Shown: positions 8,425 through 17,488 of the stretch, one piece after another | How the letters are laid out: each line of letters opens with the position of its first letter | How positions within the stretch are numbered: the stretch's first letter is position 1 | Assembly: GCA_964459885.1 (NCBI GenBank) | Contig: CAYWON010000015.1 | Location: 1-64,000 of the forward strand | Reading direction: 5' to 3' | Origin: Archangium_A sp964459885 | GTDB lineage: Bacteria > Myxococcota > Myxococcia > Myxococcales > Myxococcaceae | DNA: 64,000 nucleotides | The notes under the pieces: model-generated | What the model saw: only the letters and a program-made list of their open reading frames with translations | Told to the model about the DNA's origin: nothing | The model's database searches: none | Translations under genes and position numbers: made by a program

Positions 8425-9892
8425 ATGGCCCTCTCTGAAGTTGTGCTTCAGGAAGTTCAGGCGCTCGTTGAGTACGGCTTCCACAATCGGCACTCGCTCT
8501 TCGTCGAGGTGTTTGAAGGCATGGCCGACGAGCTCGGCTTGCCCGAAGACGTCACCGAGATCGGGCAGATGGATGCCGCGACGGTCGCCGAGCTCAGGGC
8601 CGCCATCGAAGAAGCGTTTTCACGTCAGGCCGACGCGCAGCGGTCGTGGGCCGGCCCGACCGATTGCGACCGACTTCGCCAGGCGTTCGATGTGCTTGAT
8701 GCGCAGGGCATCGTCTCGCTCGAAGGCTGTGGCGACTCGCAAGACGAAGGCGTGGCGCGAGTCGCCCACGTCGCGATCGTCCGGAACGAGCTGGGTACCC
8801 TCCAGAACGACGCGTACTGCTTCTTTCACCGTCAAGACGTGATGCGCGCCGTTGAAGAAGGTGGCTTGAAGCTGACCTACGGGACCTTCAAGGAAGGCGC
8901 CTCCGAGCCTGTCGTGGCGTCGCCTCCCGTGCCTTGTCCCGTTTGTAATGGTCGCGGGTGGATTCAGCCTGACCCCACCGGGTTCCCGTCGGCGTGCCCG
9001 ACGCACGTGGCGACGGTCGCGGCCAGGCCTGCCCCCAGCCTCTCCGAGCGGGTCGGCAATGCGGTCGTCAAGGCGTGCCGCGACGCCGGCCTCGAGGTCG
9101 AGTGGGACGGCGACACCAACAAGCGAATCGCGCTCCCGGACTTCGAGTGGAATCGGAGGTCCAGGCACGCCCAGGAGACAGACATCCGAGAGTTTCTGGA
9201 GAGCTGGGAACTGGAGATTCGCGCCGGATACACGCCCGCCGCGGAGTTGCTCGAGGTCCTGGACGTGCGCGCGAGTGATTGGTTCGGGGAGTTCGTGGAC
9301 TTCGGCCCCGTGCTGCTCGACAGGCTGCGTTCCCATACAGAGAAGTTCATCGAGCAGGAGCGGGCTCGCGAGGCGACGTGGAACGAAGCGACGGTGAATG
9401 ACAGGATTGGTGAGGCGTTCGCCAGCCTCAATGCGAGCGGCATCGTTGCGTTGGAGTGTCGTGGTTTGACCACCAAAGATGGATGGGGTTACGCGGGCCT
9501 CAACGCCTCGGACGAGAGTCGCGGCGCCGCCTTCTTCCATCAGGGCGACGTCGCCGACGCGGTGCACGGTGATGGGCTGCTGATCGCTTTCGGCGCGCTC
9601 GGGGTCGATGCTGCGGCGGACGACGAAGCCTCCGTCAAGATAGGCGAAGAGATCCTCTCGGTGCTCGCGGCGCACGGCGTGCCTGCAAGCTGGAGCAGAT
9701 CGGTTCGTGAACGAATCAAGATTGCTCCCTTTGAATGGCGGAAGCGTCGTTGGACGCAGTCGCCTGCCATCGAGCGTCAAGCGACCTCGGCCAGGCCCTC
9801 GCTCTTCGCGCGCCTCTTCAGCTCGTCCAGGCGTCAACCCAGCGTGGGCGTGTTCGCGCCTCCGGCCCGGGAGTCCGCCGAGGTTGTCAGTG
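8425..9892 (+). CDS. Two-domain DUF6891-like protein, cut by the assembly gap
   Basis: About 489 residues are readable before the N run. The protein has two related halves, each with the order 'F..L...GI.ALE', 'FFH..DV..AV..GGL...FG' and a helix ending 'RI.(L/I)..FEW..R'. In the first half these lie near residues 85-250 and in the second near 325-450. I recognise this as DUF6891-like, with moderate certainty. Between them in the first half is CPVCNGRGW followed by C and H, a possible zinc site. Function is unknown. The ATG at 8425 is the first start consistent with the conserved N-terminus. The true C-terminus is lost in the gap, and the fragment after it may or may not belong to this gene. 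Confidence 0.75.
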
Positions 9893-9902
9893 NNNNNNNN
9901 NN
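9893..9902. other. Assembly gap (10 N)
   Basis: Ten undetermined bases. Such fixed-length runs normally mark scaffold joins of unknown real size, so reading frames and gene order across this point are not reliable. Confidence 0.97.
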
Positions 9903-9904
9903 TC

Positions 9905-10120
9905 GACGAGCGGCGGTTCGACCTGCGTCGGACGCATCGCATGCGTCAGGCATGGAAGCAGCTCGGCAAGGTCGGCGAGGCGCAGGTCGGGCATCTGGGC
10001 CTCCCCCACGTCTTCGTGCACGCGGGAGAGCTCACGACGATGTGGGCCGTCTCTGCGGCCGAGAACCCCCGAGAAGAGAAGCACGAGGTGCTCAGACGAG
10101 TGGCGCGGACGAAGGCCTGA
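9905..10120 (+). CDS. C-terminal fragment of an unidentified protein after the gap
   Basis: The frame reading DERRFDLRRTHRMRQAW to VLRRVARTKA and stop looks coding, with charged amphipathic helices and no stops. It is a different frame from the one entering the gap, but the gap length is arbitrary, so it could be the end of the 8425 gene or of another gene. It contains FVHAGELTTMWAVSA. I do not recognise the family. Confidence 0.5.
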   Translation, partial: DERRFDLRRTHRMRQAWKQLGKVGEAQVGHLGLPHVFVHAGELTTMWAVSAAENPREEKHEVLRRVARTKA

Positions 10121-10175
10121 CCACGCGGTCCCAGTCGTCAGGTCACTGCCGTCGCGCCGTGACTGTCCCCGTCGT

Positions 10176-10187
10176 GTTTACGTAAAC
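10176..10187. promoter_or_regulatory. 12-bp palindrome GTTTACGTAAAC upstream of the 10272 gene
   Basis: A perfect palindrome ends 84 bases before the start codon. A palindrome with the same TTACGTAA core sits 85 bases before the paralogous 14270 gene. An A/T-containing symmetric core is unusual in this GC-rich DNA. It is a candidate operator, or it overlaps a promoter. The factor is unknown. Confidence 0.55.
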
Positions 10188-10271
10188 CCATCGCGGGTAC
10201 GGCGCGCAGCTCCGGTTGGCCATTCTCCAGACAAGTTCGCTCACGCTGAGCGACGGCCTGGAGGTGTCCAC

Positions 10272-11312
10272 ATGAAGCACGTGTCCCTGATTCTGGTGCT
10301 GGCCTTCTCTGTCGCGTGCGGCGGCGGTGGTGGCTCGACTGGTGGCGGTGGAGGTTCGAGCTCCACTGGCGGGAGCGGAGGAAGCGGTGGCTCCGGCGGC
10401 AGCGGCGGCTCGGGAGGGACCGGCGGCGGGACCTCGACCGGCGGAGGCGGCGGCGGAAGCACCTCCGCGAACCAGAACTGTCCTTGGCTGGTCGACTGCG
10501 CGACGGCGTGTGGACAAGACCAGGCGTGCCTCAACGACTGTGGCGCGCAGGCCACGCCTGCGGCGGTCGCGGCGTACAACGCGCTCATCGATTGTGTGAA
10601 CGCGTCATCGTGTACGGATGAGGCCTGCATCCTCGCGACGTGCCCCACGGAGGTCGACGCCTGCAATGGCAGCGCCGGCACGGGCGGCGGCGCCGGCGGT
10701 GGGGGCGGCGGCGCGGGTCTGACGACCTCGGGCCGCTGCGAGATTCGCGTCAACGTGCCCAACAGCGCCGAACTGAACTGGTGTTGGGACTACGAGCTGA
10801 CGGTGACGACGGGCCACAACGACGGCATCGAGCATTGGGTGTACCGCGACACGATGACGGTCGGCGGCGGTCAGACGACGTGTACGAACGAGAACGGTCA
10901 GACCTTCTCGGGCCCCGCGCCCGGGCCGTGGGACAATGCCGCGGTCTCGCAGCAGAACGTCACCAACAAGCAGAGCGCGTGTACCCAGACCGGCATGCAG
11001 ATGTTCACCACGGCGACCTGGACGCCCGGTGCTGCGTGCTCGCTGGCCGGCTCACTCGGTCACTGCAACCGCAACGTGACCAACACCTGGGACGGCAGCA
11101 CGCTCACCAACGCGAAGCGACAGCGGCAGTTGGACGTGTCGGGCCACGCGGACTTCTTCAGCTTCAACCCGCGCTTCAACCTGGCGCGCGTCGACGCGGT
11201 GGGCGATGACCCGCGCGCGTTGAGGGCGTTCGGCTACTTCGGCTCGTTGAGCGCGCTGAGCCAGCGCACCATCAACGAGAGCGCCGAGGTGGCAGAGGCG
11301 TTGTCGAAGTAG
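10272..11312 (+). CDS. Gly/Ser-linker Cys-rich lipoprotein with a grafted C-terminus
   Basis: The 346-residue product starts MKHVSLILVLAFSVACGGG, a lipoprotein signal with a lipobox ending in Cys and a GGAGG ribosome-binding site 8 bases before the ATG. A Gly/Ser linker (residues about 17-70) leads to a Cys-rich module (NCPWLVDCATACGQ...) and a second linker. A beta-rich domain with paired Cys (GRCEIRVNVPN, ELNWCWDYELTV, GHCNRNVTNTW) follows. Up to DGSTLT the protein is a close paralogue of the 14270 product. After that the paralogue ends SLVQTTWTVP, while this one continues with 68 residues copied from the C-terminus of the 7183 haem-motif protein. The fusion is in frame. It is either a real recombinant or an assembly misjoin near the gap. 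Confidence 0.82.
   Translation: MKHVSLILVLAFSVACGGGGGSTGGGGGSSSTGGSGGSGGSGGSGGSGGTGGGTSTGGGGGGSTSANQNCPWLVDCATACGQDQACLNDCGAQATPAAVAAYNALIDCVNASSCTDEACILATCPTEVDACNGSAGTGGGAGGGGGGAGLTTSGRCEIRVNVPNSAELNWCWDYELTVTTGHNDGIEHWVYRDTMTVGGGQTTCTNENGQTFSGPAPGPWDNAAVSQQNVTNKQSACTQTGMQMFTTATWTPGAACSLAGSLGHCNRNVTNTWDGSTLTNAKRQRQLDVSGHADFFSFNPRFNLARVDAVGDDPRALRAFGYFGSLSALSQRTINESAEVAEALSK
11106..11307 (+). repeat. 202-bp segment duplicated from 8146-8347 (copy 2)
   Basis: This segment is about 96.5% identical to the 3' end of the 7183 gene, with the junction at the DGSTLT codons of the 10272 lipoprotein. The mismatches lie in the 3' half and are mostly silent. That argues against simple duplication of the same read and for a separately evolving copy. 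Confidence 0.95.
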
Positions 11313-11362
11313 GGCACCTCCAACGCCTGGCGCTGACGGTCTCGAGCGAGACGGCGGGTTGA

Positions 11363-14089
11363 TCAGAAGTTGAGGTCTGCCGTCAGACCTGCAGCGCCGG
11401 CGCCACCGGCGTTGATCAACGCCGGGCCACCCACGCCTCCGGGGGCCGCCGCGCCCGCGGCGATGAAGAGGTTGTTGCTTCCCCACGTCGGCGTCACCGT
11501 GTGCCCGCTGAGGTGAATGCCGAACGAGACGCCGCCCGCGCCGCCGCCGCCGCCCGCTCCGTGGCCGCCGTCGCCGCCGTTTCCTCCGGCGCCGCCGACG
11601 CCAAGGAAGGCGCTGTTCGGGCACGCGCTGACGGAGCCAGCCGCTCCTCCGCGGCCACCGGCTCGACCTGCGGCACCCGCACCGCCGCTGCCGCCCTCGC
11701 CGCCCTGTCCGCGCGTCAGCGTGTTGCCTTGAATCGTCGGCAGGCTCGCGGTCGGCGTCGACGACGTGACGAAGATGGCGAACGAGCCACCGCCGGAGCT
11801 GCCTCCGGTGCCGCCCAGGCCGTGACAGCCGCCTGCGCCGCCGCCGCCGCCCGCGCTCCCGAGGAGGTCACTGAAGGGGCAGCCGTCGAGGTTGTTGAGG
11901 CCGCCGCCCGCGCCGCCGCCGCCGCCGCCGCCGCCTGGCGTGCCGTTGCCACCGCTCGCGGCGATCGCCCCGCGCCAGTGACCGGCGATGACCGAGCCGC
12001 CTGCGTTCGCCACCGAGACGCCGGCCCCCGCAGCGCCGGCGCTGCCGTTCTGCCCGTCACCGCCGCGCCCGCCGAGGTTCGACTGGCCACAGGTGTCGAT
12101 GGCGCCGCACCCTGCGGTCGAGCGCCAGTTGTACGCGCTCGCGCCCGGCGTGCCGCCCGCAGCGCCGCCGCTCACGCCTTGCCCCGCGAGGCCCGCCGCG
12201 GTGGCGTCGCACGTCACAGCGCAGGCGGTCGTGCCACCGCGACCGCCGTTGACACCGCAGCTCGACGCACCGGCGGCGCCACCGTTGCCCGTGCGCCCGG
12301 TGCACGTCGTGGTCAAGGTGTTGATGCAGTGCGCGCCGGTGTCGCCGTCGGCGCTCGCGGGGAAGGCCGTCCCCGAGACGCCCGGCGTGCCGCGGCCCCC
12401 GCTGCCGGCGATGACGATGTTGTTGGTGATGGACAGCGCCGGCGAGTCACGCACGTAGAGGCCGTACGAGTTGGCGCTCGCCCCAGACGCCGCGGGGCCG
12501 AACACGGTGAAGCCGTCGAAGGTGGTCGGGCTCGACAGGTTCTCGGCCACCACGGTGCGGGAATGACCTCCCGTGTCGAAGCCACGGAGCACCGTCGGGT
12601 TGGCCTGCGGGTCGCGCGCCCAGGTGATGGGGTTGTAGCCGCCCAGCAGGCTGATGCCGGAGCTCAACGCGATGTTTCCCTCGTACTGGCCCGAGGCGAC
12701 CAACACCTTCGTGCGACCGGTGGCCATCGCGCGCGAGAGCCCGGCGTTCAGCGTGGCGCAGGGGAATCGGCCGCCGCCCGTCTGCACCGGGCCGAGGCCG
12801 CAGGAGGAGGTATTCGCTCCATCGGCGAACGACACGTAGATGGCGTCGGCGTCGAGCAGCAGCTCGCAGCCGTCATCGGGGCTCGCGTTGAGGTCGAACG
12901 CGCCCGGCGCGCAGCGCATCGCGCAGACGGGCGTGGCGGGCGCCGCGTCGCAGACCCCGGAGGCGTTGGGCCGCGCGTACAGCGCTGTGCAGTCGGTGCT
13001 GCAGTTGCCGCACGCCGTGGCCTGGTCGTACTTGCCGCTGACCGCGTCACGAAAGTCTTCGTCGATGAGGCCATCACAGTCGTTGTCGACGGCATCGCAG
13101 ACCTCCGCGCTGCAGCTGACGCAGCTCCCGTTCGTACAGCTGGCGTTCGAGCCGCAAGAGGTCGCGCAGGCGCCGCAGTGCGCAGGGTCGCGCTGGAGGT
13201 CGCGGCACACGCCGCCGCACATCGAGAGCCCAGCGCCGCAGCGCGCGACGCATTGGCTCGCGACGCAGCCTTCCCCTTCCGCGCAGGCCGTCGAGCAGGC
13301 GCCGCAGTGCGCGGCGTCGACTGCGACGTCGACGCAGCGATTCCCGCAGCGCACGGTGCCGCCGGAGCACTGCAGGCCGCACAGGCCGGCGGAGCACACT
13401 TCTCCTGAAGGACACGCGGCGTCGCAGGCTCCGCAATGCGCAGGGTCTGTCGCGGCGTCGACGCACCGCGCGCCGCAGCGCGTGGTGCCTCCGGCGCACT
13501 GAAGCGCGCACACGCCACCAGCGCAGACCTCTCCCTCGCCGCAGGCCACACCGCACCCGCCGCAGTTGGCAGGGTCTCGCTCGGCGTCGACGCACCGCTC
13601 GCCGCAGCGCGTGGTGCCGCCAGAACATCGGAGCGCGCACCCGCCGCCCGTGCAGACCTCGCCGGCTTCACACGCCACACCGCACGCGCCGCAGTGTGCC
13701 GGGTCGGTCGACGTGTCGACGCACGTGTCCTCGCACCGAGTGGTGCCGCCGGAACACTCGAGCGCGCAGGCACCGCCCGAGCACACCTCTCCGGAGGGAC
13801 ACGCGGCCCCGCACGCGCCGCAGTGCGCGACGTTGCGAGTGAGCTCCACGCAGGCGTCGCCGCACCGGCTGGTGCCGCCGGAGCACGCCAGCGAACACGC
13901 GCCTCCGGAACAGGCTTCACCCGACGGGCACGCGCTGTCGCAGCCACCGCAATGAGCGGTGTCTCGCTCGAGGTCGACACATGACTCGCCGCACCGCGTG
14001 CGGCCCGTGGCGCACGCGTCGTCGCCGACCTTCGCCGCTCCACAACCGACTCCGAGGACGGTCAACAGCAAGACGCTGTGTCTGAACAA
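11363..14089 (-). CDS. Large lipoprotein: Cys-rich tandem repeats, MopE-type motif, parallel beta-helix, Gly-rich tail
   Basis: The 908-residue product starts MFRHSVLLLTVLGVGCG, with lipobox Cys16. Residues about 25-310 hold eight copies of a 36-41 residue unit of the type CSGGTTRCGxxCVDxxxDPAHCGACGxAC. Near residue 325 is EVCDAVDNDCDGLIDE, the metal-binding motif seen in MopE-like copper proteins. Residues about 400-560 look like a right-handed beta-helix domain (repeated GxxxxxSGIxLxGGY and NNIV patterns). The rest is Gly/Ala-rich, with Cys pairs. The start is TTG at 14089, supported by AGGAG six bases upstream. A cell-surface adhesive or sugar-binding role is inferred. The gene is divergent from the 14270 gene. 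Confidence 0.88.
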   Translation of the reverse strand: MFRHSVLLLTVLGVGCGAAKVGDDACATGRTRCGESCVDLERDTAHCGGCDSACPSGEACSGGACSLACSGGTSRCGDACVELTRNVAHCGACGAACPSGEVCSGGACALECSGGTTRCEDTCVDTSTDPAHCGACGVACEAGEVCTGGGCALRCSGGTTRCGERCVDAERDPANCGGCGVACGEGEVCAGGVCALQCAGGTTRCGARCVDAATDPAHCGACDAACPSGEVCSAGLCGLQCSGGTVRCGNRCVDVAVDAAHCGACSTACAEGEGCVASQCVARCGAGLSMCGGVCRDLQRDPAHCGACATSCGSNASCTNGSCVSCSAEVCDAVDNDCDGLIDEDFRDAVSGKYDQATACGNCSTDCTALYARPNASGVCDAAPATPVCAMRCAPGAFDLNASPDDGCELLLDADAIYVSFADGANTSSCGLGPVQTGGGRFPCATLNAGLSRAMATGRTKVLVASGQYEGNIALSSGISLLGGYNPITWARDPQANPTVLRGFDTGGHSRTVVAENLSSPTTFDGFTVFGPAASGASANSYGLYVRDSPALSITNNIVIAGSGGRGTPGVSGTAFPASADGDTGAHCINTLTTTCTGRTGNGGAAGASSCGVNGGRGGTTACAVTCDATAAGLAGQGVSGGAAGGTPGASAYNWRSTAGCGAIDTCGQSNLGGRGGDGQNGSAGAAGAGVSVANAGGSVIAGHWRGAIAASGGNGTPGGGGGGGGAGGGLNNLDGCPFSDLLGSAGGGGGAGGCHGLGGTGGSSGGGSFAIFVTSSTPTASLPTIQGNTLTRGQGGEGGSGGAGAAGRAGGRGGAAGSVSACPNSAFLGVGGAGGNGGDGGHGAGGGGGAGGVSFGIHLSGHTVTPTWGSNNLFIAAGAAAPGGVGGPALINAGGAGAAGLTADLNF

Positions 14090-14172
14090 TTGAGGCTCCT
14101 CGCGCAGAGTCGATGGGGTTCGCGCTTATACCGCCGTCGCCGGGCCTCTCGATTCGCCGCAGCGTCGGGAGC

Positions 14173-14184
14173 GCTTACGTAAGC
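14173..14184. promoter_or_regulatory. 12-bp palindrome GCTTACGTAAGC upstream of the 14270 gene
   Basis: A perfect palindrome 85 bases before the 14270 start codon, sharing TTACGTAA with 10176-10187 before the paralogue. It also lies 83 bases from the divergent 11363-14089 gene start. CATTCTCC, nearer the start codons, is conserved between the two paralogous leaders as well. Confidence 0.55.
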
Positions 14185-14269
14185 TCCTCACGCGAACAGC
14201 TCGCCGCCATGGTCCGGCATTCTCCCGGGCGGGCCGCTTGTTGGCCGCAAGACTGTCGGAGGCGTGCAC

Positions 14270-15103
14270 ATGAAGAAGTTGCTCGGGATTCTGGTGCTGG
14301 CGTTCGCCGTCGCGTGCGGCGGCAGCGGCGGGTCAACCGGTGGCGGCGGAGGCTCCAGTTCAACGGGTGGGAGCGGCGGCGGAGGGGGCGGCGGTGGAGG
14401 CTCGGCGACGGGAGGAGGCGGCGGTGCCACCGCGAACGAGAACTGTCCGTGGCTGGTCGATTGCGCGACGGCGTGTGGACAAGCTCAAGCGTGCCTCAAC
14501 GACTGCGGCGCACAGGCCACGCAGTCCGCCATCGCGGCGTACAACGCGCTCATCGATTGTGTGAATGCGTCGTCGTGTACGGACGACGCGTGCATCCTCG
14601 CCACGTGCGCCACGGAGCTCGACGCCTGCAACGGGAACGCCGGCACGGGCGGCGGCGCTGGCGGTGGCGGCGGCTCGGGTCTGACGACCTCGGGCCGCTG
14701 CGAGCTCCGCGTCAACGTGCCTGGCAGCGCCGAGCTCAACTGGTGTTGGGACTACGAGCTGACGGTGACGACGGGCCACAACGACGGCGTCGAGCACTGG
14801 GTGTACCGCGACACGATGACGGTGGGCGGCGGCCAGACGACGTGCACGAACGAGAACGGTCAGACCTTCTCGGGCCCCGCCCCCGGGCCGTGGGACAACG
14901 CCGCGGTCTCGCAGCAGAACGAGACCAACAAGCAGAGTGCGTGCACCCAGATGGGTATGCAGATGTTCACCACCGCGACGTGGACGCCCGGCGCTGCGTG
15001 CTCGCTGATGGGCTCGCTGGGTCACTGCAACCGCAACGTGACCAACACCTGGGACGGCAGCACGCTCACCTCGCTCGTGCAGACGACGTGGACGGTGCCG
15101 TGA
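14270..15103 (+). CDS. Gly/Ser-linker Cys-rich lipoprotein (paralogue of 10272)
   Basis: The 277-residue product starts MKKLLGILVLAFAVACGG. The ATG at 14270 has GGAGG 7 bases upstream and is preferred over an in-frame GTG six bases earlier. Order: lipid-anchored Cys, Gly/Ser linker, Cys-rich module with NCPWLVDCATACGQ, short Gly linker, then a beta-rich domain (GRCELRVNV, WCWDYELTVTTGHNDGVEHWVYRD). It ends STLTSLVQTTWTVP, which is probably the ancestral C-terminus of the pair. Function is unknown. The stop lies 3 bp from the stop of the convergent rtcB. Confidence 0.88.
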   Translation: MKKLLGILVLAFAVACGGSGGSTGGGGGSSSTGGSGGGGGGGGGSATGGGGGATANENCPWLVDCATACGQAQACLNDCGAQATQSAIAAYNALIDCVNASSCTDDACILATCATELDACNGNAGTGGGAGGGGGSGLTTSGRCELRVNVPGSAELNWCWDYELTVTTGHNDGVEHWVYRDTMTVGGGQTTCTNENGQTFSGPAPGPWDNAAVSQQNETNKQSACTQMGMQMFTTATWTPGAACSLMGSLGHCNRNVTNTWDGSTLTSLVQTTWTVP

Positions 15104-15106
15104 CGG

Positions 15107-16453
15107 TCAGTCGTTGCCCTTGATGCACGCCACCGGGCGCAGCCGACGCTCGACGCGCGCGAGGCCGGCCAGCTCCACCGCGCCGAGCACCTGGTTCAGA
15201 TCCTTGTAACAAGGGCCTGACTCATCGAGCGGCGTGTTGCGCGTGTTCAGCACGACGCCGAGCTTCGCCATGCGCAGGTCGGTGCGCTTCTGGTCGAGCT
15301 CCCGCTTCGCCCTCGCGCGCGACATCGCGCGGCCCGCCCCGTGGTTGATGGAGTGCAGCGAGGCGCTCGCGCCGGGCTCGGCAAACAGGATCGCGCTGCC
15401 CGTCTCCATCGAGCCGGGGATGAGAATCGGGTGACCGCTCGAAGCCCACGGCGTGCCCTTGAGCGACGGGTGCCCACCGGGGAACGCGCGCGTCGCGCCC
15501 TTGCGCGCCACGAAGCGACCGTCTTCGAGCTGAATCAGGTTGTGCGAGATCTCGTAGTACACGCGCGCTTCGCCGCCGAAGACCTGCTCGACGGCCTCAC
15601 ACACCGCTTCACCAATCAGCAGCCGGTTCGCGATGGCGAAGTTCGCCGCCATGTTGTGAAGGTTCCAGTACGCGCGCCCCGTCGGCGACTCCGCGTCGAA
15701 CCACACCTTGTCTTCAGACTTGCCCGTCAGCCCCAGCACGAAGGCGCCCTTCACGAAGAAGTCCTTCGCGATGTTCCACCCGAAGCCGCGGCTGCCCGTG
15801 TGCAGCATCACCCACACGCGGCCGTCGTCATCGACCTGCATCTCGCAGAAATGGTTGCCGCCGCCGAGCGAGCCCAGCTGGCTGCGCTTGCTCCACGCCT
15901 TGGTGGGGATGTCGACGCTGTCGTCTTCCACCGGCACGTACGCGCGCTCGGTGACGTCGCGGCCGCGGCCCAGGGCCTTCGCCCCGTAGCGCACGACGTC
16001 GCTCACCTTCTTGAGCACGCCCGCGCGCGCGCCCGCACCGGGCTGGCCCACGCCGATGCCGATGCGCTGCACGACCGCGTCAATCCACTGACGGCGCTTG
16101 GCCGGGTCGGCCACGTCGTCCCACGTGAGCGACGTCGAGAGCTGCACCATGCCGCAGCCGATGTCGTAGCCCGCCGCCGTCGGCAGCAAGACGCCTTCGG
16201 TCTCGATGGCCGTGCCGATGGGCACGCCGTAGCCGACGTGACAGTCGGGCGTGAGCACCACGCGCCGCGCGCCGGGGAAGCTGCACGCGTTCACGACCTG
16301 CGCGAACACCTCTTCTTCCACGCCGCCGCCGCCGTCTTCACCGAAGACGAGCTCGTCGGACAGAAAGAGGTGCGCGTCGCAGCGCATCGTCTTGGTCTTC
16401 GGCAGCACCCAGTGCGCGGGGCCTTCGTTGACGAGTGTTTTCTTCCAGCTCAT
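15107..16453 (-). CDS. rtcB: RtcB-family RNA ligase
   Basis: The 448-residue product has the RtcB signature blocks in order: PDCHVGYGVPIGT, GYDIGCGM (metal-binding Cys and Asp), LGSLGGGNHFCEM, HTGSRGFG, ISHN, and INHGAGRAMSR with the His that is guanylylated in the family. RtcB joins a 2',3'-cyclic phosphate or 3'-phosphate end to a 5'-OH using GTP and Mn2+, in tRNA repair or RNA splicing. No archease or RtcA cyclase gene is adjacent, so the cofactor system, if any, lies elsewhere. The start at the ATG 16453 gives the usual family N-terminus. The gene is divergent from the GGDEF gene across 163 bp. Confidence 0.93.
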   Translation of the reverse strand: MSWKKTLVNEGPAHWVLPKTKTMRCDAHLFLSDELVFGEDGGGGVEEEVFAQVVNACSFPGARRVVLTPDCHVGYGVPIGTAIETEGVLLPTAAGYDIGCGMVQLSTSLTWDDVADPAKRRQWIDAVVQRIGIGVGQPGAGARAGVLKKVSDVVRYGAKALGRGRDVTERAYVPVEDDSVDIPTKAWSKRSQLGSLGGGNHFCEMQVDDDGRVWVMLHTGSRGFGWNIAKDFFVKGAFVLGLTGKSEDKVWFDAESPTGRAYWNLHNMAANFAIANRLLIGEAVCEAVEQVFGGEARVYYEISHNLIQLEDGRFVARKGATRAFPGGHPSLKGTPWASSGHPILIPGSMETGSAILFAEPGASASLHSINHGAGRAMSRARAKRELDQKRTDLRMAKLGVVLNTRNTPLDESGPCYKDLNQVLGAVELAGLARVERRLRPVACIKGND

Positions 16454-16616
16454 GGCGGTGTGACCTCGCGCCCGCCGACGACGGGTGCGTCGTCACCCTG
16501 ACATGATCAGCCGCGAGGTGTGAGGCCTCGCCACACGGCCCCGCGTGTGCGCGCATGCCGACGTTGCGAGCGTCGACGCGCGTCTCCAGAATGGTCTCCG
16601 CAGCTCGGGGGGTGCC

Positions 16617-17471
16617 ATGGAGTTCGACCATTTCTCAAAAGCGCTGCTCGACGCGGCGCCTGACGCAGTCGTCGTCACCGATGCGCAGGGTCGAATCGTC
16701 CTCGTGAACGCGCAGGCCGAAGTGTTGTTGGGCTGGGGTCGCGAGCAACTCAAGGGTCAACACGTCGAGAAGCTGGTGCCCGCTGCGACGCGGCCGTCGC
16801 ACGAGCGGTGGCGCGCCACGTACACCGGCGCACCCACGCGGCGTCGCATGGGGGGTCACGCGCTCGAGGTGCGCGCGCTGCGTCGCGACGGCACCGAGGT
16901 GCCTGTCGAGATCACCCTGGCGCCCGTGCGCATCGACGGCGGCGACTTCACCATCGCGGTGTTGCGAGATCAGTCCGAACGGCGGCGGCTCGAAGACCAC
17001 CTGCTCTTTCTGTCGACGCACGACGCGCTCACCGGCCTTTCGAACCGCAGCGCCTTCGACGAAGCGCTGGCGCGGCTCGACGAGCGCGGGCCGCACCCCG
17101 TCGGCGTGTTGATGGTCGACCTCGATGGCCTGAAACGCGTCAACGATGAGCGCGGTCACGCCGCTGGCGATGCGCTGCTGCGACGCATGGCGCAGGTGCT
17201 GCGCGCCACCTTCCGGGCGAGCGACGTCGTGGCGCGCATCGGCGGTGACGAGTTTGCGGTGCTCGCGGCGGGGCGCGACGCCGCAGCCGTAGCGGTGCTC
17301 GCCACGCGCCTCGAAGAAGCAGTGGCGAAGCACAACGACGGCTTCGACGGCGCGCCGCTGCAGCTGTCCATCGGCGTGGCCATCGCCGACTCGGGCGTGC
17401 CGGTGTCGAGCGCGCTGCAAGACGCCGACGCGCGCATGTACACGATGAAACGCGCGCACCACGGTCGCTAA
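16617..17471 (+). CDS. PAS-GGDEF diguanylate cyclase
   Basis: The product has 284 residues from the ATG at 16617, which follows a run of six G. A longer frame upstream is not needed for any domain. Residues about 5-120 form a PAS domain (ALLDAAPDAVVVTDAQGRIVLVN). Residues 130-284 form a GGDEF domain with an intact GGDEF active site at 209-213 and an RxxD inhibitory site (RASD, 200-203) five residues before it. It should make cyclic di-GMP from two GTP, under PAS control and with product inhibition. It is soluble, with no transmembrane segment. The gene ends 17 bp before the P-type ATPase and may be cotranscribed with it. Confidence 0.93.
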   Translation: MEFDHFSKALLDAAPDAVVVTDAQGRIVLVNAQAEVLLGWGREQLKGQHVEKLVPAATRPSHERWRATYTGAPTRRRMGGHALEVRALRRDGTEVPVEITLAPVRIDGGDFTIAVLRDQSERRRLEDHLLFLSTHDALTGLSNRSAFDEALARLDERGPHPVGVLMVDLDGLKRVNDERGHAAGDALLRRMAQVLRATFRASDVVARIGGDEFAVLAAGRDAAAVAVLATRLEEAVAKHNDGFDGAPLQLSIGVAIADSGVPVSSALQDADARMYTMKRAHHGR

Positions 17472-17488
17472 ATGCCTATGACGCCTCC

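Noticed and set aside
8620..9942. Long minus-strand frame opposite the DUF6891-like gene
   Set aside because: The plus strand shows internal domain repetition and a normal start. The minus frame is Arg-rich shadow sequence, common in GC-rich coding DNA.
11339..11352. GTCTCGAGCGAGAC as a terminator between convergent genes
   Set aside because: The stem is only 6 bp with a 2-base loop and no T-tail. It is too weak to call.
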